From assembly GCA_030613245.1 (NCBI GenBank), contig JAUWMI010000011.1:1-64000 (forward strand): 64,000 nucleotides of DNA. Direction: 5' to 3'. The position numbers and the translations under genes are program-made. The stretch comes from Candidatus Sumerlaeota bacterium. GTDB lineage: Bacteria; Sumerlaeota; Sumerlaeia; MWCT01; JAUWMI01. Within the stretch, counting starts at the first letter, position 1; each line of letters begins with the position of its first letter. Under the pieces are notes generated by a model. The model worked only from the letters and a program-made list of their open reading frames with translations, ran no database searches and was not told where the DNA came from. This document shows positions 1-8,775 of this stretch, piece after piece.

Positions 1-357
1 GAGGAGCTCAGCACGACGATCTTCTTCATTCACAAACCGCTGGCCTTCAGCTCGGGCTGAGTACAAGACTGGAAGATCATGGTAGCGAGGCAGTGGTCGT
101 TGCGGCAGCGAAGCTTCAGTCAAGTAGCCCTTGCTCCAGAATTCAGATTCATAGATGTGAATATGCGGAGCTCCCGTAATGTCCGGCTTCACAAGACCGT
201 AGGAAATGATTGGTTTATTGCCATGTTCGGTTCGCCCTTCGATCTCAGCAAGCTGAACAAACATTGGCCTCAGACCTAACAGGTCACATATAAGCCGAAA
301 GCTATACTCAATCTGGCTTTTGAAAAACTCATTCGCATATGTTACACGGATTTCCAT
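1..357 (-). CDS. Partial gene: N-terminal part of a putative polysaccharide deacetylase (DUF7033-like)
   Basis: An uninterrupted minus-strand frame of 119 codons runs from an ATG at 355-357 off the left edge, so only the N-terminus is visible. It starts MEIRVTYANEFF, has a core reading PIISYGLVKPDI, and continues with HIHIYESEFWSKGYL and RPLPRYHDLPVLY. The pattern of a short helix, 'ISYG', then a proline/aromatic stretch resembles the N-terminal domain (DUF7033) that precedes NodB-type deacetylase domains in polysaccharide loci. This is recognition by eye and the catalytic domain lies outside the window. No strong ribosome binding site precedes the ATG. The neighbouring flippase and glycosyltransferases fit a role in modifying an exported glycan. 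Confidence 0.5.
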   Translation of the reverse strand, partial: MEIRVTYANEFFKSQIEYSFRLICDLLGLRPMFVQLAEIEGRTEHGNKPIISYGLVKPDITGAPHIHIYESEFWSKGYLTEASLPQRPLPRYHDLPVLYSARAEGQRFVNEEDRRAELL

Positions 358-667
358 ATCATGCCACTAAAAATTGAATGCCTATGCATCTGATAAGAGC
401 CGCACAATAAATACCGCTGCTCCACGTACAACCATTCTGATGTACCAGAAGGTGCGAACCGGTCAATTCTAAAATCATAATTAAACCAAAAAAAACTGCT
501 ACTCAAGGATAGAGATTGACAGCCCGAAGCTGCGGTGATAATAAACCCTCGGGTTAAGCCAACGGCGATAGGCACAGACGAATGGTCATGAGCTGCAATT
601 AATGTTTTCTTCGAGTTAATTAAAAACAAACTGTCCTTACCCTAAGCAGTTCTGCTGAATTAATCAA
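358..667. other. Intergenic region, divergent, no gene seen
   Basis: This 310-bp AT-rich spacer separates the minus-strand partial gene on the left from the plus-strand flippase. A 95-codon minus-strand frame covers most of it but has no family resemblance and overlaps the start of the left gene. I see no tRNA, terminator or clear promoter. It presumably holds divergent promoters. Confidence 0.4.
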
Positions 668-2146
668 ATGTCACAACAAAAAGATAAAACTTTGCGCACT
701 ATTTTCAGTCTTTCTTTTTCGATGAATATAAACAGTTTTTGTCTCTTTGTCGCAGGATTAATAATTAACAGAATAATTGGGCCCACCTTAGCAGGAATAT
801 TGAATTTTCTTAATCTTATCTATTCTTACTGCAATCATGCCTATTCGCCATTTCAGCTTTCCCTTTCCAGAGATTATCCACAATTAATGGGCAGGAATGA
901 AAAAGAAAAGGCAACTCTCCTGTATAATAATGCCTATAGTCTAACAATTATGACAGCCTCTGTTATCAGTATCGGGCTCCTCGTTTGTTCACTTTTTGTT
1001 CAGGAGAATAAATTCCTACATTACGGTTTTATTGCATTATCTATAATAAATCTAGGACGAGCGACAAACTTTTTTCTAGTGGTGGCTGCACAAGTAACAA
1101 AAAACTTCCACGTTCTATCCACTTATTATATTTTAATCGGGCTAGCTAATTTATCTATTGTGACTTTATTTACATATTTATATAGCTTTTATGGGACGAT
1201 ATTTGCTCTCGCATTTGTGCAATTTACTGCTTGCATTATTTTTTCAATTAACCTGAATCTTACGTTAACAATAAAAAGAGCTATTTTAAATATAAAGCTC
1301 CTTCTTAGAAGAGGTTTACCTTTACAAATTTTCAGTTTTGTTTTTCTGAACTTAAGGCAGGTTGACCGCCTGTTGATAATTATCTTCCTCGATTTTACGA
1401 GGCTTGGCTATTATGGTCTGACAGTTACAATGATCAATTTTGCCATGCTTATCCCAAACAGTATTTGGTATGTCATATACCCAGAATTTATGGAGATGGG
1501 TGCAGCAAACAAAGACAATACAGAAAAGATTAAAGGCGTTGCAAAACACAATACTATTAATTCGGGCGCATTTATAATATTTCCGCTACTATTAATATCT
1601 CTGGCAGTGCCTTTGGTTATCAACAACGCATTGCCAGCATTTCAGCCAAGTATAGCTGTTGCACAAATCTTACTCTTTGGCCTTTTTTTTCTGAGTGTAT
1701 ATCAGATGTATTATTATGTTTTTATCCTATATGAACAATTACCACGTATCATAATTTTAGCGTCTTTTTGTCTACTAATCGATCTTATCCTAAATTATTA
1801 TTTTATAAAAAGAGGACTTGGAATCAATGGCGTAGCTCTTGGCACATCTGTCTCTTTTTTCCTGTTCTGTTTTGCTACCATTGTGGAGGGCGGAAAAATC
1901 CTCCGGCAAAAACTAGCAGAAACAGCCATTTTATTGCTAAAGATACTTTTTCCTTTTTGCTATGCACTCGCTATCTTTTTATTAATTAATAAAATCAATC
2001 TTTTGGAACATAGTTCGCTGTTGAATGATATTAAATCGTTTTTGTTGGCATCTATTATTTGCCTGTTCTTATATTCACCTGTTTTATTGTATCTAAATTA
2101 CAAGTCTAAAATCATTACGAGGCTACTAAAGTCAATATTCCGATAA
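668..2146 (+). CDS. Wzx-type polysaccharide flippase (MOP superfamily)
   Basis: A 492-residue, almost wholly hydrophobic protein with about 12-14 predicted membrane helices, the size and layout of lipid-linked oligosaccharide flippases in the MOP exporter superfamily. The N-terminus (TIFSLSFSMNINSFCLFVAG, then LIINRIIGPTLAGIL) matches the first-helix pattern of this family. Its role would be to flip undecaprenyl-linked repeat units across the inner membrane before polymerisation, which suits the surrounding glycosyltransferases. The gene is strikingly AT-rich compared with the right-hand two thirds of the window, typical of flippases in variable polysaccharide loci. The exact glycan cannot be deduced. 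Confidence 0.88.
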   Translation: MSQQKDKTLRTIFSLSFSMNINSFCLFVAGLIINRIIGPTLAGILNFLNLIYSYCNHAYSPFQLSLSRDYPQLMGRNEKEKATLLYNNAYSLTIMTASVISIGLLVCSLFVQENKFLHYGFIALSIINLGRATNFFLVVAAQVTKNFHVLSTYYILIGLANLSIVTLFTYLYSFYGTIFALAFVQFTACIIFSINLNLTLTIKRAILNIKLLLRRGLPLQIFSFVFLNLRQVDRLLIIIFLDFTRLGYYGLTVTMINFAMLIPNSIWYVIYPEFMEMGAANKDNTEKIKGVAKHNTINSGAFIIFPLLLISLAVPLVINNALPAFQPSIAVAQILLFGLFFLSVYQMYYYVFILYEQLPRIIILASFCLLIDLILNYYFIKRGLGINGVALGTSVSFFLFCFATIVEGGKILRQKLAETAILLLKILFPFCYALAIFLLINKINLLEHSSLLNDIKSFLLASIICLFLYSPVLLYLNYKSKIITRLLKSIFR

Positions 2147-2215
2147 GAATGTCATGGTCAGCAGGATAAATAGTAAACCTAATGCTTTGAAATCCAGCTA
2201 ATAACTTGTAGCACA

Positions 2216-2899
2216 ATGCCATTCACACTGTATGATAATCCGCGTGTCGAAGAACGAATTAGGAATGACTTACGTATTATTAGGAAGATGGTAGCTACTA
2301 AAGTCGAGGGCATAGTGGCACTAATCCTTGTCGGGGGATTCGGCAGAGGTGAAGGTACAGTAAAGTTCATTAACGGTGAGCCTTATCCACAGAATGACTA
2401 TGATGTTGTAGTCGTAACAAATAAAAGAATTGACGCTGACTCATTAAAATCCTCAGGTGCAGAAATAGCCTCAAGAATCGGTATATGGCACATTGATTTA
2501 ATTCCTACTAATCGTAAGAGAATTTCAAAGTTACCCTTTACGATGTTTAACTACGATTTCAAGTATGGAGGATATGTTTTTTACGGAGACCGAGAAATTC
2601 TTGAAAAGATACCAGAGATGAAGGCTGAAGATATGCCGCCAGAAGAAGCAAAAGCTCTATTATTCAACAGGCAACTGTCCTTTCTGGAATGTATCTATAA
2701 CGGTTTTCCACTGAAAGAACCTGAAGGTAAAGAAAAGGACTTTCTAATAGCACAATGTTGTAGGGTTTTACATGCCTGTTGCGACAGTGCTCTTATTCTC
2801 AATAAAAAGTATGTAACATCTTATCAAGAGAAATGGAAGATACTAAATAACGGCAGTAAACTATTGGCTCTATTTTGTGGCCATGAATATTTAGATTAG
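2216..2899 (+). CDS. Nucleotidyltransferase-fold protein, possibly C-terminally short
   Basis: A 227-residue protein. Residues ~38-66 carry the pol-beta-type nucleotidyltransferase signature: VGGFGRGEG followed by PQNDYDVVVV, where the paired acidic residues would bind metal, and a third acidic strand at HIDLIP. Related stand-alone proteins in polysaccharide loci are usually longer, and this one stops abruptly after CGHEYLD, 22 bp before the convergent glycosyltransferase, so a 3' truncation is possible. Substrate unknown. It could transfer a nucleotide to a small molecule or sugar or be part of a toxin-antitoxin-like pair, but no partner is visible. The fold assignment is good; the function is open. 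Confidence 0.7.
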   Translation: MPFTLYDNPRVEERIRNDLRIIRKMVATKVEGIVALILVGGFGRGEGTVKFINGEPYPQNDYDVVVVTNKRIDADSLKSSGAEIASRIGIWHIDLIPTNRKRISKLPFTMFNYDFKYGGYVFYGDREILEKIPEMKAEDMPPEEAKALLFNRQLSFLECIYNGFPLKEPEGKEKDFLIAQCCRVLHACCDSALILNKKYVTSYQEKWKILNNGSKLLALFCGHEYLD

Positions 2900-2921
2900 A
2901 AGACATTTTCGCCCTTTGTGA

Positions 2922-4103
2922 CTATTGATACTCATAATACCCTTCAAGAATCTTAATCACATTATCAATCTCATATCGGCTCTGGGCAAACTGCTTTGCA
3001 TTTTCAGAAATTTTAATCCTCTGTTTTTCATCTTCAAAAAGCAAGATAATTTTTTCAGCAAACTCTTTTTGATTTTCAGCAAGAAGAAGATGTTTTCCAT
3101 CCTGTGCACCGATGCCCTCATTTCCTATTTTATTAGTAATGACGGGGCATCCGCAGAACATCGCCTCTATTACCTTCGTGATTACGCCACCACCAACAAA
3201 CATCGGCGCAACAAACACCGTTGCCTTCAAGTAGTATTCAAATAAATTCTCAACATATCCCGTAACAATCAGGGTTTTGTCCCTTTTCGCCCACCCACAC
3301 ATTTCATCTGTGGGATTTCCGCCCGCAAAAACAAGCCGAGCATCATGATATGACCTTTTTACGAGAGGGAAAACCTCGGTGTAAATGAATCTCGCTGATT
3401 CTACATTGACATCCCGCTGAAATGCACCCGTGAACAAAATGGAATTCCTAAGTGGCTCAACCTCACCAACAGATTTTAATTTTGCGCCGTCCAGAGGATG
3501 ATGCAGCACGGCGACACGCGTCCCCTTGTAATATCTCTTAACCAGATTCATATCATATCCCGAACGCGTCAAAACGAGGTCAAAATTACTGTAAGTCCTC
3601 TGCTCAAACCACTTCGTCAACATCACATTTACAAAGAGCAGAATCTTCTTTAGCAACTTCTTCTCTCTGTTAAAGCGGCGGAGTGCCGGTTTCAAATTCA
3701 CATCGTGTACATCGAGGACCATTTTTGTGTTTCCAGCATGTTTTATATGAAGTCCCGCTTCCGCAAACTCTACTTGCACAACATCGTAATTGTTTTCTCT
3801 TATCAATTTATTTGCCAGAAGGACAGTCCAGCGATGTTTTAATGGACCGCGGCAGAAACCACCTATCCACGACAAAATCTGTATTATCTTTTGTAAAGAC
3901 ATAACACTTCGTTTTGCGGAATACACATTTCTGCAAATCTGAGACATCTCTTCGAGTTTATGCTCGTCGCCTTCGGCAAAAGCAGACACAAGGTCAACCG
4001 TATGGTGTTTTGCCAACTCTTTTATATAAGTATAAACTGCTACACCTCCGGCGGCGCTTATTCTGGAATAAGGTACAGCTACTGATAAAAAAAGAACCTT
4101 CAT
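2922..4103 (-). CDS. GT4-family glycosyltransferase
   Basis: A 393-residue GT-B fold glycosyltransferase. It starts MKVLFLSVAVPYS with a glycine-rich acceptor loop (AAGGVAVYTYIKEL), and the C-terminal half carries the donor-site pattern EAMFCGCPVITNKIGNEG, the E-x7-E-type motif of retaining GT4 enzymes. It probably adds one sugar from a nucleotide-sugar donor to the growing lipid-linked oligosaccharide on the cytoplasmic face. It is the last gene of a minus-strand run; its start is 21 bp from the stop of the pyruvyl transferase gene, so the two are probably co-transcribed. Donor and acceptor sugars cannot be read from sequence. Confidence 0.88.
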   Translation of the reverse strand: MKVLFLSVAVPYSRISAAGGVAVYTYIKELAKHHTVDLVSAFAEGDEHKLEEMSQICRNVYSAKRSVMSLQKIIQILSWIGGFCRGPLKHRWTVLLANKLIRENNYDVVQVEFAEAGLHIKHAGNTKMVLDVHDVNLKPALRRFNREKKLLKKILLFVNVMLTKWFEQRTYSNFDLVLTRSGYDMNLVKRYYKGTRVAVLHHPLDGAKLKSVGEVEPLRNSILFTGAFQRDVNVESARFIYTEVFPLVKRSYHDARLVFAGGNPTDEMCGWAKRDKTLIVTGYVENLFEYYLKATVFVAPMFVGGGVITKVIEAMFCGCPVITNKIGNEGIGAQDGKHLLLAENQKEFAEKIILLFEDEKQRIKISENAKQFAQSRYEIDNVIKILEGYYEYQ

Positions 4104-4124
4104 GATTTGGGTGGCTTAAGTTTG

Positions 4125-5216
4125 TTACGTAAATTTCTTTAGCACTTCCTCGTTTTTTAATGCGCGGGTCTTCATAATCTCAAGGCACTTCCCGATTTTC
4201 TCCTTATAAACATTTTTAGTCTCCAATATCTTTTTTACTTCCTCCAGACATTTATCGGCGTTCATATTCCTCACATTTGATACCGCTTCTTGCTCAAAAT
4301 CTCTCATAAAACTCTCCATCTTTTCTCCTCGTGCTATTCCTACAAAAGGGACATTTGCTATGGCGGAAAAGATGAGAAGATGTAATCTGCTGCTCAATAC
4401 TATGTCAAACTTCTCCAATATGGCTATAAGTTCAGATGATTCTACAATTTTTTCAGAGAGTAAAAATATATTCTCGGTTTCGGCTTTTTGTATTATTTCT
4501 CTTGCTAAATCTATGTCCATTCCCTTTCTAAAATTTGTCGGTAAAAATACCACAGTTGCGCCAATTTTCTCCAGCAAATTTTTACATAATTTAACGTACT
4601 CACCTATTGGTGTAATCTTTTTAACATCCATCTCCCCGGATATACCCAATCCCACCAAGAAGTCTTTTTTTTTCTTCGAGAGCCATTTGATTTTTTCTTT
4701 TGGAAAATGGGTTAACTTAGGTTTTTTCAAAAATGCAGGATCCGCTGTTGCAATAACATGCCCCACCCTAGCTCCATACCTTTCAAGTCTTTGCTTTACA
4801 TCCTTATCCCTAACCGTTACCGCGTCTGCTTTATTAACATACTTTACAACATAATTTCTGGTTTTCCGGTTGGATATCTCATTCATTCCTACTGCATAAA
4901 TATATACATCTTTTTTAAAAAGTTTTGCGGTTTTAACCAAAGATAAGGCAAAATAAGGGCAATCAGATAAAATCGTCGCCCCTCCACAAATAAAAAGATC
5001 ACACCAGAGCAAGGCTTTCAATTTTCGGAAAGGCCCGCTCAAGGGGATCGTACCAACATTCAAGGACTCTTTCGTATTTTTTACATCATTCGTTATAACT
5101 CTTATGTTAACATCGCCGAAGATCTTTCGGACACTTTTAATAATCGATTCTAGAATAACCTCATCGCCGATATTTTTTTGTCCATACATTGGTCCCCCTA
5201 TTAAAATTTTTTTCAT
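4125..5216 (-). CDS. Polysaccharide pyruvyl transferase family protein
   Basis: About 363 residues from the chosen start. MKKILIGGPMYGQKNIGDEV is the hallmark N-terminus of the WcaK/CsaB pyruvyl transferase family (the 'N-x-GDE' loop). CGGATILSD, a later SSRLHLLIFSAI motif and PFVGIARGEKM near the C-terminus fit the same GT-B-like fold. The ATG at 5214-5216 is preferred because AGGAGAGG lies just upstream; a longer open frame to 5315 would overlap the truncated GT2 gene. The enzyme probably transfers a ketal-pyruvyl group from phosphoenolpyruvate onto a sugar of the surface glycan. It sits in a minus-strand operon with GT4, GT2 and nitroreductase genes. Confidence 0.87.
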   Translation of the reverse strand: MKKILIGGPMYGQKNIGDEVILESIIKSVRKIFGDVNIRVITNDVKNTKESLNVGTIPLSGPFRKLKALLWCDLFICGGATILSDCPYFALSLVKTAKLFKKDVYIYAVGMNEISNRKTRNYVVKYVNKADAVTVRDKDVKQRLERYGARVGHVIATADPAFLKKPKLTHFPKEKIKWLSKKKKDFLVGLGISGEMDVKKITPIGEYVKLCKNLLEKIGATVVFLPTNFRKGMDIDLAREIIQKAETENIFLLSEKIVESSELIAILEKFDIVLSSRLHLLIFSAIANVPFVGIARGEKMESFMRDFEQEAVSNVRNMNADKCLEEVKKILETKNVYKEKIGKCLEIMKTRALKNEEVLKKFT

Positions 5217-5230
5217 ATTCCTCTCCTGTT

Positions 5231-5539
5231 TCAATAATTCAATTTTCTCAGAAATGCCGTTACCTTCTTCCAGGAATATATGGGTAATTTTGCACCTATA
5301 GTGCTGAAGACCCAAGTGTTTGTAAAAGACGTCACAAAAAACAAGATAACGGAACCAATTATGGCTTTTATACTTTTCTTTTTGCTGATATTGTCAACTA
5401 TTGCAACTGTGTTATCAGTTGAACCTCCGTCCACTATTATTATCTCATCAGGAACTCGACTCTGGTTAAGCACAGAGTCAAGAAAAGTGCTAATAGTTTT
5501 CCCCTCGTTTAGAACTGTGCAGACAAGACAAATTATCAT
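5231..5539 (-). pseudogene. Truncated GT2 glycosyltransferase (internally deleted)
   Basis: Starting at the ATG at 5537-5539 (GGAGGAATT just upstream), the first ~50 residues are a perfect GT2 N-terminus: CLVCTVLNEGKTISTFLDSV, then EIIIVDGGSTDNT. The usual ~150 residues of the catalytic domain, including the DxD region, are missing. The frame jumps to a short hydrophobic tail (SVILFFVTSFTNTWVFST) and ends at ~102 residues, against 250-330 for the family. The tail may be the C-terminus of the same or another gene, giving an in-frame internal deletion. It cannot be a working transferase. The reading frame and ribosome binding site are still intact, which suggests a recent event. Confidence 0.7.
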
Positions 5540-5808
5540 TAATTCCTCCAAAAAAAGCGCCTAAGTTTCCGCACAAGCGAGAACGATATTAAGAAAAGCA
5601 GCTTTGAGAAAAAGGACTCCTTGGTTAACAAATTACCAATTGAAACAAATGCTTAAAAATTAGTTATTCCCTTCGTTTCAATCCCTTTACAGAAAAGCAA
5701 CTTTTTCGTCTGGCAAGCTATACAATATTTAATCAACCAAATGGAAGAATACAGGTTTAATTCTAAAAAAATTGGTCGCTGCAAAAATTTAAAGGAGTCC
5801 AAAATCAT
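5539..5808 (-). pseudogene. Possible 3' remnant of a further glycosyltransferase gene
   Basis: Upstream of the truncated GT2, one minus-strand frame reads like the tail of a GT2/WaaE-type enzyme: SFKFLQRPIFLE, LNLYSSIWLIKYC, then one in-frame TAA at 5653-5655, then LLTKESFFSKLLFLISFS and KLRRFFW before a TAA that overlaps the next ATG (TAATG). That overlap is what a genuine upstream gene in the operon would leave. No start or catalytic region remains. The rest of the gap up to 5931 shows no other gene. The call is low-confidence; the AT-rich sequence could produce a chance frame. Confidence 0.32.
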
Positions 5809-5931
5809 TTTACTTTAGATTATAATTGATGTCATCTATAATTGCTTTCTTTTGTTAACTACGGATGCCTTTATGAATCTACAAATCTTATTTGACTTCT
5901 TTATTTTCCGTCATCTGTTGTTGGTTTATAT

Positions 5932-6600
5932 CTACATCTCGTAAATTTTAATGATGTGTTCCTCGACAGATTTTCGCATTATCGGGTTGCCGTAGTGAAG
6001 CGCTTTAGTTATGTCAGGGATAAATTTGCCGTATCCAAATGCTATTGCCGTAAGTATTTGATATTTTCGTGGTATCAGCCATTTTCGATATATCAAATCG
6101 CCATAAGTAAAATATCCTAAATTAAAGAAATGGTTTAGCTTCTCCAGTAATGTATGAATGATGCGGACAATAAGCTTGGAAGACCTCTTATCTCTTGGTC
6201 GTTTCAAGCTGGGAACTACATTTAACCAGCAAGCATGGATACCGAGACTTTCGGCTGCTAATAGCATGTTCATGGAGCAGGCACCAGCATCGAGGTAAGG
6301 AAGAGGATGCTTAACTTTGGATTTTTTATAGTCCCTATAATATTGCAGCGTAGTGTCATAAAAAATCAATATCATGGCTGTTGCGTTTTTAAGGGGTTTG
6401 ACCGAAAGCATCTTATTAATTGCTTGTCGGTCAGTTATAATCATAAAACGTAACTCTTGCTGATTGCTGGCTGTTGGTGCCCAGATTGCAGCTTCTAAAA
6501 TCCGTATCAAGTCATCCCAACTAATATGCTGATTTGGATTATAGACCCGCACACTTCTTCTGCGCCGTATTAATTGTGATAGTGACTCATACTCAAGCAT
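5932..6600 (-). CDS. Nitroreductase family protein
   Basis: About 222 residues from the ATG at 6598-6600, preceded by AGGAGG. Family signatures are clear: RRRRSVRVYNP near the N-terminus (FMN phosphate contact), AAIWAPTASNQQELRF, and DAGACSMNMLLAAESLGIHA for the second FMN-binding segment. These FMN enzymes reduce quinones, nitro groups or unsaturated bonds with NAD(P)H. Nitroreductases recur beside pyruvyl transferases and flippases in bacterial polysaccharide loci, where their substrate is not established. It follows a decayed flippase on the same strand, so a flippase-nitroreductase-GT order probably existed before the rearrangement. Confidence 0.85.
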   Translation of the reverse strand: MLEYESLSQLIRRRRSVRVYNPNQHISWDDLIRILEAAIWAPTASNQQELRFMIITDRQAINKMLSVKPLKNATAMILIFYDTTLQYYRDYKKSKVKHPLPYLDAGACSMNMLLAAESLGIHACWLNVVPSLKRPRDKRSSKLIVRIIHTLLEKLNHFFNLGYFTYGDLIYRKWLIPRKYQILTAIAFGYGKFIPDITKALHYGNPIMRKSVEEHIIKIYEM

Positions 6601-6701
6601 ATTCAACCTCCTGAACATGGAATGATATCTGAAAGGGGCGCACCTTTTTCAATATAAGTCATTGAAAACCATTTTAAAATTTTTATTCTGCACGAAGGGA
6701 G

Positions 6702-7030
6702 TTACTTCTCATTCTTTAATTGGCTATTGACTTCGCTCCTTTTCTTTCGAAATGGCAAAATATTACAGATGAGACTTTTTTCAATTTCCGAAAAATAGTT
6801 AAATCTAATAAGTAACAAGCTATATAAGATGATTCCAAATATGCCTGCAATGATAAAATTTATAATTTGTGGCAGCAAAAAGGCAAAACAGCAAGAAAAT
6901 ACACAGCATATAACAGGAGTTCTTGCATCGCGAAGAATAGGAATTTCTATTTTGTATGAGCTCACTTTAAGAGTATATAAAATAGCCAAAATTATGTCGC
7001 TTAAAATTTTGGCAATGGCTGAAGAGAATG
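6702..7030 (-). pseudogene. C-terminal fragment of a second Wzx-type flippase
   Basis: On the minus strand about 110 codons read as the last membrane segments and basic tail of a MOP flippase: AIAKILSDIILAILYTLKV, LLPQIINFIIAGIFGIILYS, LLLIRFNYFSEIEKSLIC, ending in FRKKRSEVNSQ. Normal flippases have 450-500 residues, so three quarters is gone. The right end abuts a plus-strand phosphodiesterase fragment at roughly 7030, which marks a recombination junction. The frame stays open somewhat beyond that point by chance. There is no start or ribosome binding site that would express this piece as a gene. Confidence 0.6.
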
Positions 7031-7415
7031 ATCGTTTAATCTTTGAAAAAAAATCAATGCCTGTAGAAAGTATCTTTGATATACTTATAGACGAGCAAAT
7101 ATCTTTTGGCTATTATGCATATCCTGTGTTAAGTGGATATACCTCTATGGTATTAAAAGAATCGCTGAAAATCATAAAAGAAAAGCGGCGATTTTTTACC
7201 TTTCAATTCTCAGAGCCAGATAATGAAGTGCATTACGTCGGCTCAGAGTCATCTGAACGCAGACGAATCATGAGTGAAGTTGATCTAGCTGTTGAAAAAA
7301 TTTATAACCAAGCCATTAGCCTTTATGACCGAGTTGCTTTGGTGCTGGTCGGTGACCATGGCATGGTTGATGTTCACAAACGAATTGACGCAGGTAAAAT
7401 AATTCACTCGCTTGC
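7030..7415 (+). pseudogene. Alkaline-phosphatase-superfamily phosphodiesterase, fragment 1 (middle part)
   Basis: Within a 224-codon plus-strand frame (6829-7503), only the part from ~7030 looks like a protein family. SIFDILIDEQISFGYYAYP, FSEPDNEVHYVGSES and VALVLVGDHGMVDVHKRID match the type I phosphodiesterase/nucleotide pyrophosphatase core, with metal-binding D/H residues in PDNEVHYVG and DHGM. The N-terminal third with the catalytic Thr/Ser is missing; the preceding ~65 codons are the antisense of the flippase fragment. From ~7416 the sequence switches to a GT2 tail in another frame. The C-terminal part of the same domain reappears at ~9.02-9.38 kb. Confidence 0.6.
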
Positions 7416-7574
7416 CCGATTGTTATTCTCAGAGATATTTGGTACGGTCTTGCCCGTGCGGATTTGCCCAGGTATGAGGGATATATTGATGGTTGGTTCT
7501 TAAAGGCTGTGGACGATGAGAAATTGTCAGCGATAAAAGCAAGGCATAAGAAAGAAGTATCATTTATCCAGTAA
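7416..7574 (+). pseudogene. C-terminal remnant of a GT2 glycosyltransferase
   Basis: From about 7419 one plus-strand frame reads IVILRDIWYGLARADLPRYEG, YIDGWFLKAVDDEK and stops at TAA 7572-7574. It aligns with the C-terminus of the intact GT2 encoded at 11977-12897 (VVLLRESLRGHARTILPRYKG, YIDGWLFKT), including the conserved LPRY-x-GYIDGW. So it is the tail of a paralogous glycosyltransferase gene whose 5' part has been lost where it joins the phosphodiesterase fragment. A strong terminator lies 150 bp downstream, consistent with the natural end of a transcription unit carried in with the fragment. Confidence 0.6.
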
Positions 7575-7729
7575 AGTCTACGTTGTATTAAGGTGGCAGA
7601 ATTATTGTCTGGACTTGCGTCTAGCGATTGAACTGTTGGGCGATACCATTGTCCAACCCCTCATTCTGCTCAGCGCTTACCGCCCCCTACCTTCTTACAC
7701 AGTACAGGTTTCTTCTTGCCTTTGGAGGT

Positions 7730-7768
7730 CCGCTAAGATATATTTAGAATCTTAGCGGCTTTTTTGTT
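7730..7768 (+). terminator. Rho-independent terminator
   Basis: A 10-bp perfect stem (CCGCTAAGAT at 7730-7739 pairing with ATCTTAGCGG at 7749-7758) with a 9-nt loop is followed by C and six T, then GTTTT. On the opposite strand there is no T-run, so it acts on plus-strand transcription. It sits downstream of the GT2 tail fragment and upstream of the methyltransferase gene, which therefore needs its own promoter. Confidence 0.82.
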
Positions 7769-7911
7769 TTCTGATTCACCATTTCAAAAATTTACCGTTT
7801 GACCAGATTCAAGAAGGCGTCTCAATTTTCAACTAGATTTGGCAGGCTCTTCGTATGTCAATGCTTGACCTTTTGAAAAACGAGTAATGAACCTTACTGA
7901 ACGGATTAAGC

Positions 7912-8775
7912 ATGATTACAGTTCCTGATATTTTAAGAAATATTGAGATTCTAAGAAATCTGAATCGAATCCAAAAAAATCGCAGGTTGTGGCTTAAATT
8001 TAGATTTCTTAGTCTTTTTTCTAATATGGAGTATTTCAGATTTCGTTGTAACTTATGCGGGCATTTTTCTACTTCTCCTTTGATTGAAATTTGCGCAAGA
8101 GAGTCTGCGTCCTGCTATCATTGTGGTTCTAGCTTAAGATATAGATCAATCATTCATATATTATCATTAGAATTATTTGGAGAAAGTCTGATACTTCAAG
8201 ATTTTCCTAAGGCCGAGATCGTGGGCATTGGCATGAGCGATCCAGACATATTTACCATCCCCTTAAGCCAAAGACTTTCTTATACAAATACTTTCTATCA
8301 TAAGGAACCCAAGGTTGATATAACTTCAATAGAACCTCAAATGAAGAGTTCTTGCGATTTCATAATTTCAAGTGAAGTATTTGAGCATGTTCCACCGCCC
8401 ATCGAATTAGCGTTTCAAAATCTATACAGTTTATTAAAACCTGGTGGGGTGTGTGTCTTTACTGTTCCGTGTACAAAAGACGTTTCTACCAAAGAACATT
8501 TCCCTGATTTACATGATTATAAGCTAGTCAAAAAATGGGGAAAGACTATGTTGATTAATAAAACAAAGGATGGAGTTGACCAAATCTTTGACAACTTGAT
8601 ATTTCATGGTGGCAAAGGTTCTACACTGGAAATGCGTGTTTTTTCTGAATCATCTTTGATTGAAAATATTTCCAAAGCTGGCTTTAAGGACATAGAGATT
8701 CATAAATGTCATAAACCTGAGTATGGTATTATTTGGAATATAACCGAATCTCTTCCAATATCAATGAGACGGTAG
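7912..8775 (+). CDS. Zinc-ribbon class I SAM-dependent methyltransferase
   Basis: A 287-residue protein. Residues ~43-75 form a four-cysteine zinc-ribbon pattern (RCNLCG ... ASCYHCGSSLR). The C-terminal two thirds is a Rossmann methyltransferase: the motif I region is degenerate (AEIVGIGMSDPD), but motif IV/post-motif IV is good (CDFIISSEVFEHVPPP, SLLKPGGVCVFTVP). Such proteins occur in polysaccharide and lipid-linked sugar loci, where the substrate may be a glycan. The gene stands alone between pieces of other genes; the phosphodiesterase halves flank it. The degenerate SAM loop is unusual and may lower activity. Substrate unknown. Confidence 0.75.
   Translation: MITVPDILRNIEILRNLNRIQKNRRLWLKFRFLSLFSNMEYFRFRCNLCGHFSTSPLIEICARESASCYHCGSSLRYRSIIHILSLELFGESLILQDFPKAEIVGIGMSDPDIFTIPLSQRLSYTNTFYHKEPKVDITSIEPQMKSSCDFIISSEVFEHVPPPIELAFQNLYSLLKPGGVCVFTVPCTKDVSTKEHFPDLHDYKLVKKWGKTMLINKTKDGVDQIFDNLIFHGGKGSTLEMRVFSESSLIENISKAGFKDIEIHKCHKPEYGIIWNITESLPISMRR

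Noticed and set aside
6829-7030. N-terminal ~65 codons of the plus-strand frame that runs into the phosphodiesterase fragment
   Set aside because: This stretch is the antisense of the flippase fragment on the minus strand; only the part after ~7030 resembles a protein family.
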